NCBI RefSeq assembly: GCF_051903925.1
Contig: NZ_CP173678.1
Coordinates: 868,001 to 932,000 of the forward strand
Length of the DNA stretch: 64,000 nt
Reading direction: 5' to 3'
DNA from: G051903925 sp051903925
Lineage (GTDB): Bacteria; Pseudomonadota; Alphaproteobacteria; Zavarziniales; Zavarziniaceae
Numbering within the stretch: the first letter of the stretch is position 1; each line of letters begins with the position of its first letter. Below are positions 1 to 8,730 of this stretch, piece by piece. The translations under genes and the position numbers were made by a program. The notes under the pieces are model-generated. The model did not search any database, was not told the DNA's origin, and saw only the letters and a program-made list of their open reading frames with translations.

Positions 1-640
1 TGATGTCGACCGGCGCCCGGTCCGGGTGCAGCAGGTTGGCCAGGACGATGCGCAGCCAGGTGTTGCCCGACTTGGGATAGGACGCCAGCCACACCGTGCG
101 GGCCGGATGCGGCGGCAGCGCCGGCCGTTGCGCCTCCGGTGCCTGGCGATCCAGCACCAGGCGCAGCATGTCCGCCCGCGCTGCCACCTGGCGGAATCCG
201 CAGCGCCGGTACAAGCGCAAGGCCGGCGCGTTGTCGGGCTTGACGTCCAGGCCGATCGCGTCCAGGCCCAGGTCGTCGAAGGCGTGGCGGATCACGGCGC
301 GCAGAGCGGGCGCCTGGTGGCCGCCGCCGCGCGCTTCCGGCGCCGCCATGACGCGCCCCAGTTCGCCCACGCGGCCGCCCTCGCCCAGGCCGTGGAGGGA
401 CACCAGCCCGACCGCCGTGCCGGGCCGGGCCGCGTCCTCCACGATCCAGGCGAAGTCGCCGGCGCGGGCCCGCTGGGCCGCCACCCAGGCCTGCTGGGCG
501 ACCGCCGCGACGGGGGCGCTGTCGACGAACCAGCGACGCACGTCATCGCGATTGCGCCAGGCGCGCACCCGCTCGCCATCCTCCGGCGCCAGGGGGCGCA
601 GCCGCACCCCCGCCCCCGCCAGCGGCGGCGCCACCGCCAT
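1..640 (-). CDS. GNAT acetyltransferase–sulfotransferase fusion (partial, runs off the left edge)
   Basis: Read from the complement; the frame stays open from the ATG at 640 to the window edge (213 codons). Residues about 10–162 form a GNAT N-acetyltransferase domain: acetyl-CoA-binding core near residues 90–115 and the typical end NAPALRLYRRCGF at 137–149. After a Pro-rich linker, residues 181–204 read RTVWLASYPKSGNTWLRIVL, the 5'-phosphosulfate-binding loop of PAPS-dependent sulfotransferases (YPKSGNTW, 188–195). The two domains are in one frame, so this is a fusion. The start overlaps the aminotransferase stop upstream (TGATG), implying translational coupling. With a DegT-type sugar aminotransferase next to it, N-acetylation plus sulfation of an amino sugar or glycan is a reasonable inference; the substrate is unknown. 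The sulfotransferase C-terminus is outside the window. Confidence 0.82.
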   Translation of the reverse strand, partial: MAVAPPLAGAGVRLRPLAPEDGERVRAWRNRDDVRRWFVDSAPVAAVAQQAWVAAQRARAGDFAWIVEDAARPGTAVGLVSLHGLGEGGRVGELGRVMAAPEARGGGHQAPALRAVIRHAFDDLGLDAIGLDVKPDNAPALRLYRRCGFRQVAARADMLRLVLDRQAPEAQRPALPPHPARTVWLASYPKSGNTWLRIVLANLLHPDRAPVDI

Positions 641-1797
641 CAGGACGCGACCGCGGGTGCTGCACCCACCGCGTCCAGGCCCTGCCGCACCAGGCCGGCG
701 ACATGGTCCACCGTCGCCTCGTCCAGGCCCAGGTGCAGCGGCAGCGAAATCAGCGACAGGCTGGCCGCCCGCGCCGCCGGGCAGTGCCCCGCCTGGTCGG
801 CGTACATCGGGTACTCGGTATTGTCGCGATAATGGACGCCCGGATAGACCTCGCGCGCGTTCAGCCAGGCCATCAGGTCGTCCCGCCGGTCGACCCGGAT
901 CGGGAACAGGTGGCCGGACGGCACGCAGTCCGGCGCCTCCGGCTGCAACGTCACGCGCGGGTCTTCGGCCAGGCGGGCACGATAGCGGGCCGCCAGCTGC
1001 CGCCGCCGTGCGTTGTCGCGTTCCAGATGCCGCAGCTGGACCAGGGCGATCGCCGCCATGATGGAATTGCCGTGGTACTTGAAGCCCGTGTCGGCGACAT
1101 CGTAGCGCCAGCGATAGGTGGCGTCGGACTGCGTGCGCGCATAGGTGTCCTTGTCGATGCCCAGCCAGCTCAGCCGCCGCGCCGCCGCGTCGTCCACGCC
1201 CTGGGCAAAGCAGACGGCCCCCGAGTCGCCGGTGGGCAGGTTCTTGACCGCGTGGAAACTGAAGACGGCGGCATCCGCGTCGTGCCCGACATGGGCTCCG
1301 TCCAGGCGGGTGCCCGCCATGTGCGCGGCGTCCAGGATCAGCGCGATGCCCCGCGCGCGGCACAGGTCGCGCACGGCCGCGTAGCGCCCCGCAGTCCCGC
1401 CAAAGCCCACGAACATCACCGCCCGCGTGCGTGGGCTGAGGCGCGCCGCCACCGCGTCGGGGTCCAGGCACAGGAACCGGTCGACATCGGCCATGACAGG
1501 GCGCAGCCCGGCATGCAGGATCGCGTGATTGGTGGAGACGAAGGTCAGCGGCGTGCTGATCACCTCGTCCCCCGCGGCCCAGCCCAGGCGCCGCTTCAGC
1601 ACCTCCAGCGCCAGGTGCAGGCCGGCCGTGGCGGAATTCAGGAAATGCGCATGGGCAAGGCCGGTCTGGCGGCACCATTCCGCCTCGAACTCCAGCGTCT
1701 TGTATCCCGCACCGGTCCAGCCGCGCTCCAGGCAGGCCCGCACTTCCTCCAGGCACTCCTCAACCGAGAAGTGCGGTACGAACAGATGCACGGCCAT
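640..1797 (-). CDS. DegT/DnrJ/EryC1-family PLP-dependent sugar aminotransferase
   Basis: 385 aa, normal length for the family. These enzymes transfer an amino group to keto-sugars made for surface glycans. Visible marks: an N-terminal substrate/PLP segment with NSATAGLHLAL at 55–65, the cofactor motif LILDAAHMAG around residue 156 (Asp156, His159), and the Schiff-base lysine in FSFHAVKNLPTGDSG (Lys185). A C-terminal region with HYRDN fits the small domain. The stop codon overlaps the start of the GNAT–sulfotransferase gene, so the two are probably co-transcribed and act on the same sugar. It is divergent from the SLC13 permease with about 210 bp between them. The fold is certain; the exact sugar substrate cannot be read. 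Confidence 0.9.
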   Translation of the reverse strand: MAVHLFVPHFSVEECLEEVRACLERGWTGAGYKTLEFEAEWCRQTGLAHAHFLNSATAGLHLALEVLKRRLGWAAGDEVISTPLTFVSTNHAILHAGLRPVMADVDRFLCLDPDAVAARLSPRTRAVMFVGFGGTAGRYAAVRDLCRARGIALILDAAHMAGTRLDGAHVGHDADAAVFSFHAVKNLPTGDSGAVCFAQGVDDAAARRLSWLGIDKDTYARTQSDATYRWRYDVADTGFKYHGNSIMAAIALVQLRHLERDNARRRQLAARYRARLAEDPRVTLQPEAPDCVPSGHLFPIRVDRRDDLMAWLNAREVYPGVHYRDNTEYPMYADQAGHCPAARAASLSLISLPLHLGLDEATVDHVAGLVRQGLDAVGAAPAVAS

Positions 1798-2009
1798 GGC
1801 TTGCCCGATCCCCGGTCACCGCTCCCCTGCCCTGTATCGGCCCTTGGCAGGTTCCGGCGCAAGCGCGGGCGAATGCTGCGTGCGCCTGGCGGCGCGCCCC
1901 CGCCGGCCTGCGAGCTGCCCCGGGCGTCGATTCCTTTGGAGCGTCGGCGCCCTGCCTGCGTTGTCATCTGGGCGCTGCCGGAGGGGCAGTCCCCCGATGC
2001 GGAAAGTCC

Positions 2010-3797
2010 ATGACGGATCAGATCCTTGCCTTCGCCATCCTTGCCGCCGTCGTGGGCATGCTCATCTGGGACCGGTTCCGCTTCGACCTGGTGGCGCTTG
2101 CCGGCCTGGTGGCGGCGGTGGCGGCCGGGATCGTGCCGGCGGGGGAGGCGTTCCGCGGCTTTTCCGACGACATCGTGGTCATCGTCGCCTCCGCCCTGGT
2201 GATCAGCGCGGCGGTGGGGCGTTCGGGCATCGTCGACGCGCTCGTCCGCCCGCTGAACCCCGTGCTGCAACGCCCGACGCGGCAGGTCGGCATCCTGGCG
2301 CCGGCCGTCGCCATCATGTCGGCCTTCGTCAAGAACATCGGCGCCGTGGCAATGATGCTGCCGGTCGTTCTCCAGGTCTCGCGCCGGGCAGGGACGTCGC
2401 CCTCGCTGCTGCTGATGCCGCTGGCCTTTGCCTCGCTGCTGGGCGGCCTTGTCACCCTGGTCGGGACCTCGCCCAACATCATCGTCTCCCGCGTGCGGGA
2501 GGAGATCACGGGCACGCCCTTCGGCATGTTCGATTTCGCACCCGTGGGCCTGGGCGTCGCCGCAGTCGGCCTGCTGTTCCTGGTCCTGGGCTATCGCCTG
2601 GTGCCCCAGCGCATCCAGCAGGGCACGACCGGCGCCCTGTTCGACATCAGCGACTACAATGTCGAGGTGGTGATCCCCGCCGGTTCGCCCTTCATCGACA
2701 AGACCGTGTTCGACCTCGAGGCGGCGGGCGAGGAAGAGGTGACCGTCACCGGCATCATCCGCCTCAACAACCAGTACTTCGTGCCGCATGGCCATTGGTG
2801 GCTGTTCGAGAAGGACACGCTGTTCCTCCAGGGCGATCCCAACGCGGTGAAGCGCCTGATCGACGTCGCGCGGCTGAGTCTTGTCGCGCATGCGGAGGTG
2901 CCCGACGACGGCCCCCTGCGGCGCGACAATGTCAGCACGCACGAGGCGGTGGTGACCGAGACGTCGCCCCTGGTCGGCCGCAGTCCGGCGGAGCTGCGCC
3001 TGCGGGACCGCTTCCTGGTCAATCTCCTGGCGCTCAGTCGCGGCGGGGCCCAGGTCACGGCTCGCGTGCAGGACACGCCGCTGCGCGCGGGCGACGTGCT
3101 GGTCCTGCAGGGGCCGGCCGACACCGTGGGCGAAACGCTGGGCCGCCTCGGCCTGCTGCCGCTGGCCAAGCGCGATGTCCAGCTCGGCAGCGGCGGCAAC
3201 CGCTTCCTGGCGGTGGGAATCCTGGCCGTGGCCGTCCTGCTGATCGCGGTGCAGGCTGTGCCCGTCACCTTCGGCTTTTTCGGCGCCGCGGTCTGCATGC
3301 TGCTGACCGGCTGCCTGACGCTGGAGGAGGCCTACCAGGCGATCGAATGGCCGATCCTGATCCTGATCGGCGCCCTGATCCCGATCAGCGAATCGATCCA
3401 GACGACGGGCGGCGCCGACCTGATCGCCGGTTGGCTGGCCATGGGGGCGGAGCATCTGCCGGGCTGGGGAATCATCAGCCTGACGATCGCTGTCGCGATG
3501 GCGATCACGCCATTCCTCAACAATGCCGCCACCGTGCTCGTCATGGCGCCGATCGCCGCGGGCCTGGCCGCCAACCTCGGCCTCAATCCGGACCCGTTCC
3601 TGATGGCGGTGGCGGTTGGGGCCGCGTGCGACTTCCTGACCCCCATCGGGCACCAGTGCAACACGCTGGTGATGGGGCCGGGCGGCTATCGCTTTGGCGA
3701 CTACTGGCGCCTGGGCCTGCCGCTCAGCCTGATCGTCGTGGTGACGGCGACACCACTGATCGCCTGGGTCTGGCCCATGGCGGCCGCCCTGCCCTGA
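2010..3797 (+). CDS. SLC13-family anion/sodium symporter with two TrkA-C (RCK_C) domains
   Basis: 595 aa. The N-terminal half (1–205) and C-terminal part (395–595) are strongly hydrophobic with several membrane spans. Between them lie two cytoplasmic TrkA-C-like domains (about 211–293 and 309–388). This permease–RCK_C–RCK_C–permease layout is typical of SLC13/DASS-type transporters of bacteria (sulfate, dicarboxylate or similar anions). Repeated SPN/NNAATV-type motifs are seen, for example VGTSPNIIVSR near residue 150 and ITPFLNNAATVLVMAP near 500, the paired sodium/substrate-binding loops of this superfamily. The start ATG at 2010 has no close alternative. It stands alone between the divergent aminotransferase and the tRNA-Ala/element junction. 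The substrate is not predictable; sulfate would fit the sulfotransferase nearby but this is speculation. Confidence 0.88.
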   Translation: MTDQILAFAILAAVVGMLIWDRFRFDLVALAGLVAAVAAGIVPAGEAFRGFSDDIVVIVASALVISAAVGRSGIVDALVRPLNPVLQRPTRQVGILAPAVAIMSAFVKNIGAVAMMLPVVLQVSRRAGTSPSLLLMPLAFASLLGGLVTLVGTSPNIIVSRVREEITGTPFGMFDFAPVGLGVAAVGLLFLVLGYRLVPQRIQQGTTGALFDISDYNVEVVIPAGSPFIDKTVFDLEAAGEEEVTVTGIIRLNNQYFVPHGHWWLFEKDTLFLQGDPNAVKRLIDVARLSLVAHAEVPDDGPLRRDNVSTHEAVVTETSPLVGRSPAELRLRDRFLVNLLALSRGGAQVTARVQDTPLRAGDVLVLQGPADTVGETLGRLGLLPLAKRDVQLGSGGNRFLAVGILAVAVLLIAVQAVPVTFGFFGAAVCMLLTGCLTLEEAYQAIEWPILILIGALIPISESIQTTGGADLIAGWLAMGAEHLPGWGIISLTIAVAMAITPFLNNAATVLVMAPIAAGLAANLGLNPDPFLMAVAVGAACDFLTPIGHQCNTLVMGPGGYRFGDYWRLGLPLSLIVVVTATPLIAWVWPMAAALP

Positions 3798-3860
3798 CCG
3801 GCGGCGGCATGCCGTCGACCGCGGCCCGCACCGGCCACGGCAGCGGGGCCTGAAACGCGA

Positions 3861-3883
3861 AAGGCCGCCCAGTGGGCGGCCTT
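3861..3883. terminator. Rho-independent-type hairpin, original 3' terminator of tRNA-Ala
   Basis: A perfect 10-bp stem, AAGGCCGCCC / GGGCGGCCTT, with a 3-nt loop. On the minus strand it is followed by TTTCGCG and lies just beyond the 3' end of the left tRNA-Ala fragment, so it probably served the intact tRNA before the element inserted. It could also stop read-through from the SLC13 gene, although the plus strand has only a weak T tract. Confidence 0.65.
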
Positions 3884-3926
3884 GCTCGCGCGGCTCTGTG
3901 CCGGATGCCCGCTATGCCGGGCGCTG

Positions 3927-3991
3927 CGAAGGGTGGCGGGGTGGTGGAGCCAGGCGGAATCGAACCGCCGACCTCTTGAATGCCATTCAAG
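3927..3991. repeat. attL: 65-bp direct repeat with attR
   Basis: Identical over 65 bp to 20422–20486. The repeat begins CGAAGGGTGG and ends GCCATTCAAG; bases on either side differ at the two ends. It contains the last 50 bp of tRNA-Ala (minus strand), from the 3' CCA to the anticodon stem, the usual crossover region for P4-type integrases. Confidence 0.95.
3942..3991 (-). pseudogene. 3' fragment of tRNA-Ala(GGC) left at attL
   Basis: Carries the CCA end, T arm, variable loop and 3' half of the anticodon arm. The D arm and 5' acceptor strand are missing because the sequence diverges after 3991. It cannot fold as a tRNA. The functional copy is at 20437–20512. Confidence 0.93.
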
Positions 3992-4026
3992 ATCAGCACC
4001 TTTGCAAACGTATTCGCAACGCTTCG

Positions 4027-4156
4027 GGTAACAGGTCGAAAGCTGCAAAAGACCTAGGTTTTCTGCGGTATGAAGCGTCGCGAAGCATTTTGTATATTCA
4101 AACGCTATCACTGCTGATACGTTACCCGGGAGCTACCCAAGGCCAACGGGGTAACG
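4027..4156. promoter_or_regulatory. Left-end repeated sites (GGGTAAC / GTTACCC-N4-GCTACCC)
   Basis: Within 170 bp of attL are GGGTAACA (4027–4034), the bipartite GTTACCC-GGGA-GCTACCC (4121–4138) and GGGTAACG (4149–4156). The same words recur at the right end (20290–20354) and, inverted, at 9262–9279. Their place at both ends suits integrase arm-type or AlpA/Xis sites. The copy at 4149 also overlaps the ribosome-binding region of int. The segment 4035–4110 is AT-rich for this genome and probably holds the int promoter, but no clear -35/-10 pair stands out. Confidence 0.55.
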
Positions 4157-4158
4157 CC

Positions 4159-5505
4159 ATGGCGGTTGAACTGAAAGACGCACTGATCCGGAACCTTCCC
4201 CCCGCAGAGAAGGGAAACCGGACTGAGGTATGGGACGCACTGATCCGCGGCCTTGGCGTGCGCGTCACTGACAGCGGGCGCAAAAGCTTCGTCCTGATGC
4301 GGCGCGTAGACGGGAAGTTGACCCGCGTGACGTTGGGCCAGTACCCCGCCATGAGCCTGAAAGCCGCCAGGGACGCGGCCAGCGCAGCGGTGCAGCAGAT
4401 GGCCGGCGGGGTGAACCCGACCGCAGAGAAGCGCGCCAGGAAGGCCGCCGCGGCGGCGCTGGAGCGATCGACAGTCGCCCATGTCGTGGCGGACTTTGAC
4501 GAGCTCTATCTTCAGAAGGCGACGCGATCGGCGGCGGAGACGCGGCGGACGCTGGACCGCTTCGCGGTGGAGGCCTGGGGGGATCGCCAACTATCCAGCA
4601 TCACGATAGGTGACGTGCATGCGCTGCTGGACAAGATCGCGGCTGGCAAGTTCGAGGATGCCGAGGGCGAGATGCGCGGCGGGCCCGTCATGGCCAACCG
4701 CGCGTTGGCCGCCCTGGGCAAGCTGTTCAGCTGGTCCGTCAACCGCGGCAAGCTGGCCGCCTCGCCGATCCCGCGGGGAATGGAGAAGCCCGGCGGGAAG
4801 GAAGCGCCGCGTGAACGGGTGCTGACCGCTGATGAGATTGAGGCGGTATGGAAGGCCGCCACCGCGGACGGGTACCCCTTCGGTCCCGCCGTGAAGATCA
4901 TGCTTCTGACCGGCCAGCGCCGGGACGAAGTGGGCGAAATGACATGGGGGGAATTGGACCTGGACAAGGCGCTGTGGCACCTGCCGGCGGCCAGGACAAA
5001 GAACGGCCTTGCGCACGTCGTGCACCTGAGCGCGGAAGCCCTGGCCCTGCTGCAGGCGATCCGGGACGGCGCAGAGAAGCGCGCCCGTGACGAGATGAAG
5101 CGCCGCCTTCCGGCCGCGCAGGACGAAGCGGCGAAGGCCGTTGCCGCGGCACTGGCCGGCCGCTTCGTGTTCAGCACGACGGCAGGGGAACGACCGATCA
5201 GCGGATGGTCCAAGGCGCTGGCGAAGCTCCGCAACGCCAGCGGCGTCGACGGCTGGACCTATCACGACCTGCGCAGGACCATGACCACGCACTTGGCGGA
5301 CCTGAGCGTAGCGCCGCACGTCGCAGACAAGATCCTGAACCACAAGGGCGGCGCCGCAAGCCGCGGCGTGGCCGGAATATACAATCGCGCAGAGTATCTG
5401 TCCGAACGCAAGGCGGCGCTGGACGCGTGGTGCACCCGCGTCCTGATGATCGCGGCAGGCGAGGAAGGGCGGGGCAACGTCGTGCCCTTTGCGCGGCCGG
5501 CGTGA
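4159..5505 (+). CDS. int: Tyrosine recombinase / P4-type integrase
   Basis: 448 aa. The N-terminus (1–95) is the DUF4102 arm-binding domain of P4-type integrases (LTRVTLGQYPAMSLKAARD). A SAM-like core-binding domain spans about 105–205 and the catalytic domain 230–435. Catalytic residues: Arg254 in LLTGQRRDEVGE, His379 and Arg382 in YHDLRRTMTTHLA, His395 in ILNHKGG, and the tyrosine in GIYNRAEYLSERKAAL (Tyr408; Tyr413 less likely). The ATG at 4159 was chosen because the domain starts there; the frame is open further upstream but only through attL. The gene reads inward from attL, the usual arrangement. It catalyses integration into and excision from tRNA-Ala(GGC). All key residues are present, so it should be active. 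Confidence 0.96.
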   Translation: MAVELKDALIRNLPPAEKGNRTEVWDALIRGLGVRVTDSGRKSFVLMRRVDGKLTRVTLGQYPAMSLKAARDAASAAVQQMAGGVNPTAEKRARKAAAAALERSTVAHVVADFDELYLQKATRSAAETRRTLDRFAVEAWGDRQLSSITIGDVHALLDKIAAGKFEDAEGEMRGGPVMANRALAALGKLFSWSVNRGKLAASPIPRGMEKPGGKEAPRERVLTADEIEAVWKAATADGYPFGPAVKIMLLTGQRRDEVGEMTWGELDLDKALWHLPAARTKNGLAHVVHLSAEALALLQAIRDGAEKRARDEMKRRLPAAQDEAAKAVAAALAGRFVFSTTAGERPISGWSKALAKLRNASGVDGWTYHDLRRTMTTHLADLSVAPHVADKILNHKGGAASRGVAGIYNRAEYLSERKAALDAWCTRVLMIAAGEEGRGNVVPFARPA

Positions 5506-6119
5506 TAGGCCGCCCGGTTGGCGCGGCTTTCGCGCGCTACATCGACGCCAGAATTGCCCGCCATAGGGAAGGCGCGTCGACAGACACGGAACGAGCCGTG
5601 GCCGCCGCGGCACGGGATGCCTTGCTGTCCTACGCCAGCGCCGCCAACTGGCATGGGACGTTGCCGCTAGAGCCCCTGCCGGCGGAGCTTGCCTTGGACG
5701 CCGCGACCCTACTGGACGACCTGCTAGGCGGCCGGACACGGGACCGCGGAAAGGACCGCATCGCGCGCATGCTCCGCCCTGGCAACAGGGCGGACCCATA
5801 TCCCGTCGTGGCCGCCAAGCGGGACGCCGTGGCCTATCGCAAGTTGGCGCGTGCAATCCTGGGCGACAGGGCGCCCGGCCGTACTGTGTGCGCCGCCTAT
5901 GGGATCGGGGGTAGCACGCTGAAGGCATGGGCGCGGCTCTATGGCGACGATGTACCTGCGGACGCGGGCGCCTTCGCGGCCGTGCTGCCTGGGGTAGCCA
6001 AAGAGACGCCACAAGCACAGGCGGAGCTTGCCCGCCAGGTGCTGCGCGATCGGCTGGCGGAAGGCGCGAAGGCATATCGGGCGCTAGGCCAGCCGGACGG
6101 GGTATCCAATCCCCCCTAA
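5502..6119 (+). CDS. Unknown protein with helix-turn-helix, coupled to int
   Basis: 205 aa from a GTG that overlaps the int stop (GTGA), so it is translationally coupled to the integrase. I do not recognise a named family. Residues about 127–147 (RTVCAAYGIGGSTLKAWARL) look like a helix-turn-helix of the kind seen in resolvases and transposase-like regulators. The rest is Ala/Arg-rich and mainly helical. Coupling to int suggests an accessory role in excision, directionality or control of the element, but this is inference. No transmembrane or signal sequence is visible. Confidence 0.7.
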   Translation: MIGRPVGAAFARYIDARIARHREGASTDTERAVAAAARDALLSYASAANWHGTLPLEPLPAELALDAATLLDDLLGGRTRDRGKDRIARMLRPGNRADPYPVVAAKRDAVAYRKLARAILGDRAPGRTVCAAYGIGGSTLKAWARLYGDDVPADAGAFAAVLPGVAKETPQAQAELARQVLRDRLAEGAKAYRALGQPDGVSNPP

Positions 6120-6189
6120 TTCGACACCTATCCCGGGAGTTACAGTTAGCGCATAGAAATAGAGCCGCCCTTAGCCAAGAGGTGGCCAA

Positions 6190-6417
6190 ATGCTGATGAC
6201 GACCGAACGGGAAACCCTGACTGTGCAGGCCGCCGCGCCGCGCCTTCTGCGCTCCGCCCAGGTGCGCGCCATGGTCGGGGACCCAAGCGACGTGACTTTG
6301 TGGCGCTGGGTGAAGCTGGGTCGCTTCCCGGCGCCGGATCACGTCATTAACCGCCGCAACCTGTGGCAGGAAGCGACCGTGCGGGCCTGGCTGGACGCCA
6401 ACCGCAGGGCCGCCTGA
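6190..6417 (+). CDS. AlpA-family excisionase / transcriptional regulator
   Basis: 75 aa (a second ATG is two codons in, at 6196). A winged helix-turn-helix of the AlpA/MerR-like excisionase type is clear: RLLRSAQVRAMVGDPSDVTL followed by WRWVKLGRFPAPD and an RRNLWQEATVRAWL recognition end. AlpA-like proteins of satellites and islands either activate int or act as recombination directionality factors. It follows a 70-bp gap with a possible AGAGG ribosome site at 6178–6182. Likely targets are the repeated GGGTAAC/GTTACCC-GCTACCC sites at the ends of the element; this is testable but unproven. Confidence 0.88.
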   Translation: MLMTTERETLTVQAAAPRLLRSAQVRAMVGDPSDVTLWRWVKLGRFPAPDHVINRRNLWQEATVRAWLDANRRAA

Positions 6418-6546
6418 AATCCCCACGCCAAAGGAAAAAAGCCCCGCCGCGGGTGCAGCAGGGCCGTGGAAGTTCAGAACAATTCGCGGTGTCTGGATAC
6501 CACGGCAGAAGCGCACCTGGCCAGCGGGATCGCAACAGGATCCCCG

Positions 6547-6738
6547 ATGACACAGACCTATATGCAGCGGGAAATGGCAGCGCTTCGCGCGGCCCTGGCG
6601 GAACTCAAGGGTGCAGCGACCTACCTTCACCCGCGCGTCCGGCGGGCCGTTGAGCGTGCGCAGGATGCAGCCGGGAACATCGCCCGGGCGCTGGACTTGC
6701 CCGACGATGCCAGGCCGTCCGGCGGGGCCGCAGCATGA
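6547..6738 (+). CDS. Small helical protein, unknown
   Basis: 63 aa from the ATG at 6547; a longer frame opens at 6466 but the segment before 6547 has low coding quality, and a possible AGGA lies before 6547. The protein is mainly helical (MQREMAALRAALAELKGA near its start, then a heptad-like Ala/Arg segment) and ends by overlapping the start of the replication gene (ATGA), which supports it being real and in the same operon. No family recognised. Confidence 0.55.
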   Translation: MTQTYMQREMAALRAALAELKGAATYLHPRVRRAVERAQDAAGNIARALDLPDDARPSGGAAA

Positions 6739-8708
6739 ACGCGCCCGCACTTCATGAGATGCCGAAGCTAGAGGCGGCGCTGTGGTGGGCGGCGCGGGGC
6801 GTGCCTGTGTTCCCGATCGCTGAGGGCCGCAAGCGGCCGCCAGCGATCGAAGGGTGGAACGCCCGCGCGTCAACCGATCCCGAACGGGTTCGCGCGCTGT
6901 GGTGCCATTGGGATCCCGTGTTCGAGATGATGCGGGAGCCGGACTTTAACCCGGGCTTGGCCATGGGGCCGAACCTGATGGGCCTGGACGTCGACGTGAA
7001 GGACGGGAAGGGCGGCAAGGACAGCATCGCCAAGCTTGTGGAGGCGCACGGCAGGGACTGGCTGGACACGCTGAGCCAGGTCACGCCCAGCGGCGGCCTG
7101 CATTTCATCTTCAGCACGCCCCATGCCGTGGCCAACAGCTGCGAGGCTCTCGGCCCCGGCCTGGACGTGCGAGGCTTCGGCGGCTACCTGGTCGGGGCCG
7201 GCGCGGAGACGGCCGCCGGGCGGTACGAACTAGGCGCGGACAGGCCGATTGCACCCGCCCCCGCGTGGCTGCTGGAAGCCGTCGGGCCGTGGCGCGAACA
7301 GCCTGCCCAGAACGTGGCGGACTATGAGCCAGACGAGGCCCACACGATCGCGGCCGGCCGGGAACTGCTGCAGTGTGCCCCGCTGGCGATCCAAGGTGCT
7401 GGCGGGGACGCCACGACCTACCGGGTTGCCTGCGACCTGAAGGACCTAGGCCTGTCGGAACCGATGGTCCTGGAGCTCATGCTAGACGAGTGGAACGGCA
7501 GGTGCGTCCCGCCATGGGCGCCGGACGAGCTCAGCGTAAAGGTTGCCAACGCCTTCGCCTACGGCACCAGCCCGCCCGGCATCGCCCATCGCAACGCGCC
7601 GGAAGATGACTTCCCGCCGGTCCCGGAAGCCGATCCCCCGGCCAGGATCGAGCGCCCGCGCATCTACCTGGTGCCAGCTTGGGAGGTTGAGCCGGATCCG
7701 CAGCATATGCCGCTGATTGACGACGTGTTGGACCGGGAAGGCTTCAGCGCGGACTACGGCCCGTCCAACGTCGGCAAGACCTTTGTTGCCCTGCACCGCG
7801 CCTGGTGCATCGCCACGGGCCAGCCCTGGCACCAGTACAAGACGCATCAGGGCGCTTGGGCCTATGTCGCAGCGGAAGGCGGCCGCGGGATCATGAAGCG
7901 CGTGAAGGCGCTGCGGATGGAGCCCGGATGCCCTGAGCGCGTGCCCTTCGGGCTGATCCCTTGCCCGATCGACCTGTTGCACGGGCACGACGACACGAAT
8001 GCGCTTCTGGACCTGATCCAGCGGTTTCAGGACGACGTGCGCATGCCTGTAGCAGGCGTGACGATCGACACCCTGAGCCGCGCCCTGGGCGGGGGGAACG
8101 AGAACACCAGCGAGGACATGGGCACGCTCGTTAAGCACCTGGACCAGATGCGGGCCCGGATGCCGGTGCACATTAATGTCGTGCATCACAGCGGCAAGGA
8201 CGAAGCCAAAGGGATGCGCGGATGGTCCGGCATCCGGGCCGCGATCGACACCGAGACCGAGATTTCCGAGAACAGGATTGAAGTCACGAAGCAGCGCGAC
8301 CTGGAGAAGACCCCCGCCATTGGCTTCCGCCTGCGGTCCGTCGTGGTGGGCCACAGGAGCGACGGCCGGCCGATTTCCAGCGCGGTTTGTGACCTGTTCG
8401 AGCCCGGCGGGGACGTCGAGGTGAACGCGGTTGAAGCAGGCATCCGGAACACTGTGTGGGCCAGCCTGCGCAAGCTGAACAAGGAAGGCGCGCGCCTGTC
8501 CGTGAAGCCGGGGACGCTCTACGCGGCCGACAAGATCAAGCGCGAAGGGCCATGCTGGGGACTGACGATCCAGCAAATTGAGGACGCTGTGGAATGCCTG
8601 AAAGCTGAAGGCCGCGTGATCGTGAACACGCACGGCCGCGGCAAGCACAGGCGGGACTGGCCGGAAGCGGTAGAGGTTTCCGCTACATCAGCGGCGGATT
8701 TCTTCTGA
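6735..8708 (+). CDS. PrimPol–RepA-type replication protein (primase/polymerase plus AAA ATPase)
   Basis: 657 aa. Residues about 10–185 match the bifunctional DNA primase/polymerase N-terminal domain: ALWWAARGVPVFPI, the acidic motif GLDVDVKDGK (residues about 83–92) and TPSGGLHFIF for nucleotide binding. Residues about 325–560 form a RecA-like AAA domain: Walker A GPSNVGKT (342–349, Lys348), Walker B VAGVTIDTLSRAL near 437–449, then a conserved VVHHSGKDEAKGMRGWS segment, typical of RepA-like hexameric helicases. The C-terminus (590–650) looks like a small winged-helix end. Such proteins prime and unwind DNA at a dedicated origin in plasmids and phage satellites (compare P4 alpha). The GGGGAAAC array just downstream is the natural candidate for its binding site. 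Confidence 0.9.
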   Translation: MNAPALHEMPKLEAALWWAARGVPVFPIAEGRKRPPAIEGWNARASTDPERVRALWCHWDPVFEMMREPDFNPGLAMGPNLMGLDVDVKDGKGGKDSIAKLVEAHGRDWLDTLSQVTPSGGLHFIFSTPHAVANSCEALGPGLDVRGFGGYLVGAGAETAAGRYELGADRPIAPAPAWLLEAVGPWREQPAQNVADYEPDEAHTIAAGRELLQCAPLAIQGAGGDATTYRVACDLKDLGLSEPMVLELMLDEWNGRCVPPWAPDELSVKVANAFAYGTSPPGIAHRNAPEDDFPPVPEADPPARIERPRIYLVPAWEVEPDPQHMPLIDDVLDREGFSADYGPSNVGKTFVALHRAWCIATGQPWHQYKTHQGAWAYVAAEGGRGIMKRVKALRMEPGCPERVPFGLIPCPIDLLHGHDDTNALLDLIQRFQDDVRMPVAGVTIDTLSRALGGGNENTSEDMGTLVKHLDQMRARMPVHINVVHHSGKDEAKGMRGWSGIRAAIDTETEISENRIEVTKQRDLEKTPAIGFRLRSVVVGHRSDGRPISSAVCDLFEPGGDVEVNAVEAGIRNTVWASLRKLNKEGARLSVKPGTLYAADKIKREGPCWGLTIQQIEDAVECLKAEGRVIVNTHGRGKHRRDWPEAVEVSATSAADFF

Positions 8709-8730
8709 CGCTGCGGCCTGAACGCGGGCG

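Noticed and set aside
26..1061. Long plus-strand open frames over the left end
   Set aside because: The minus strand carries GNAT–sulfotransferase and DegT motifs; the plus-strand frames are Arg/Ala/Gln-rich shadows with no motif.
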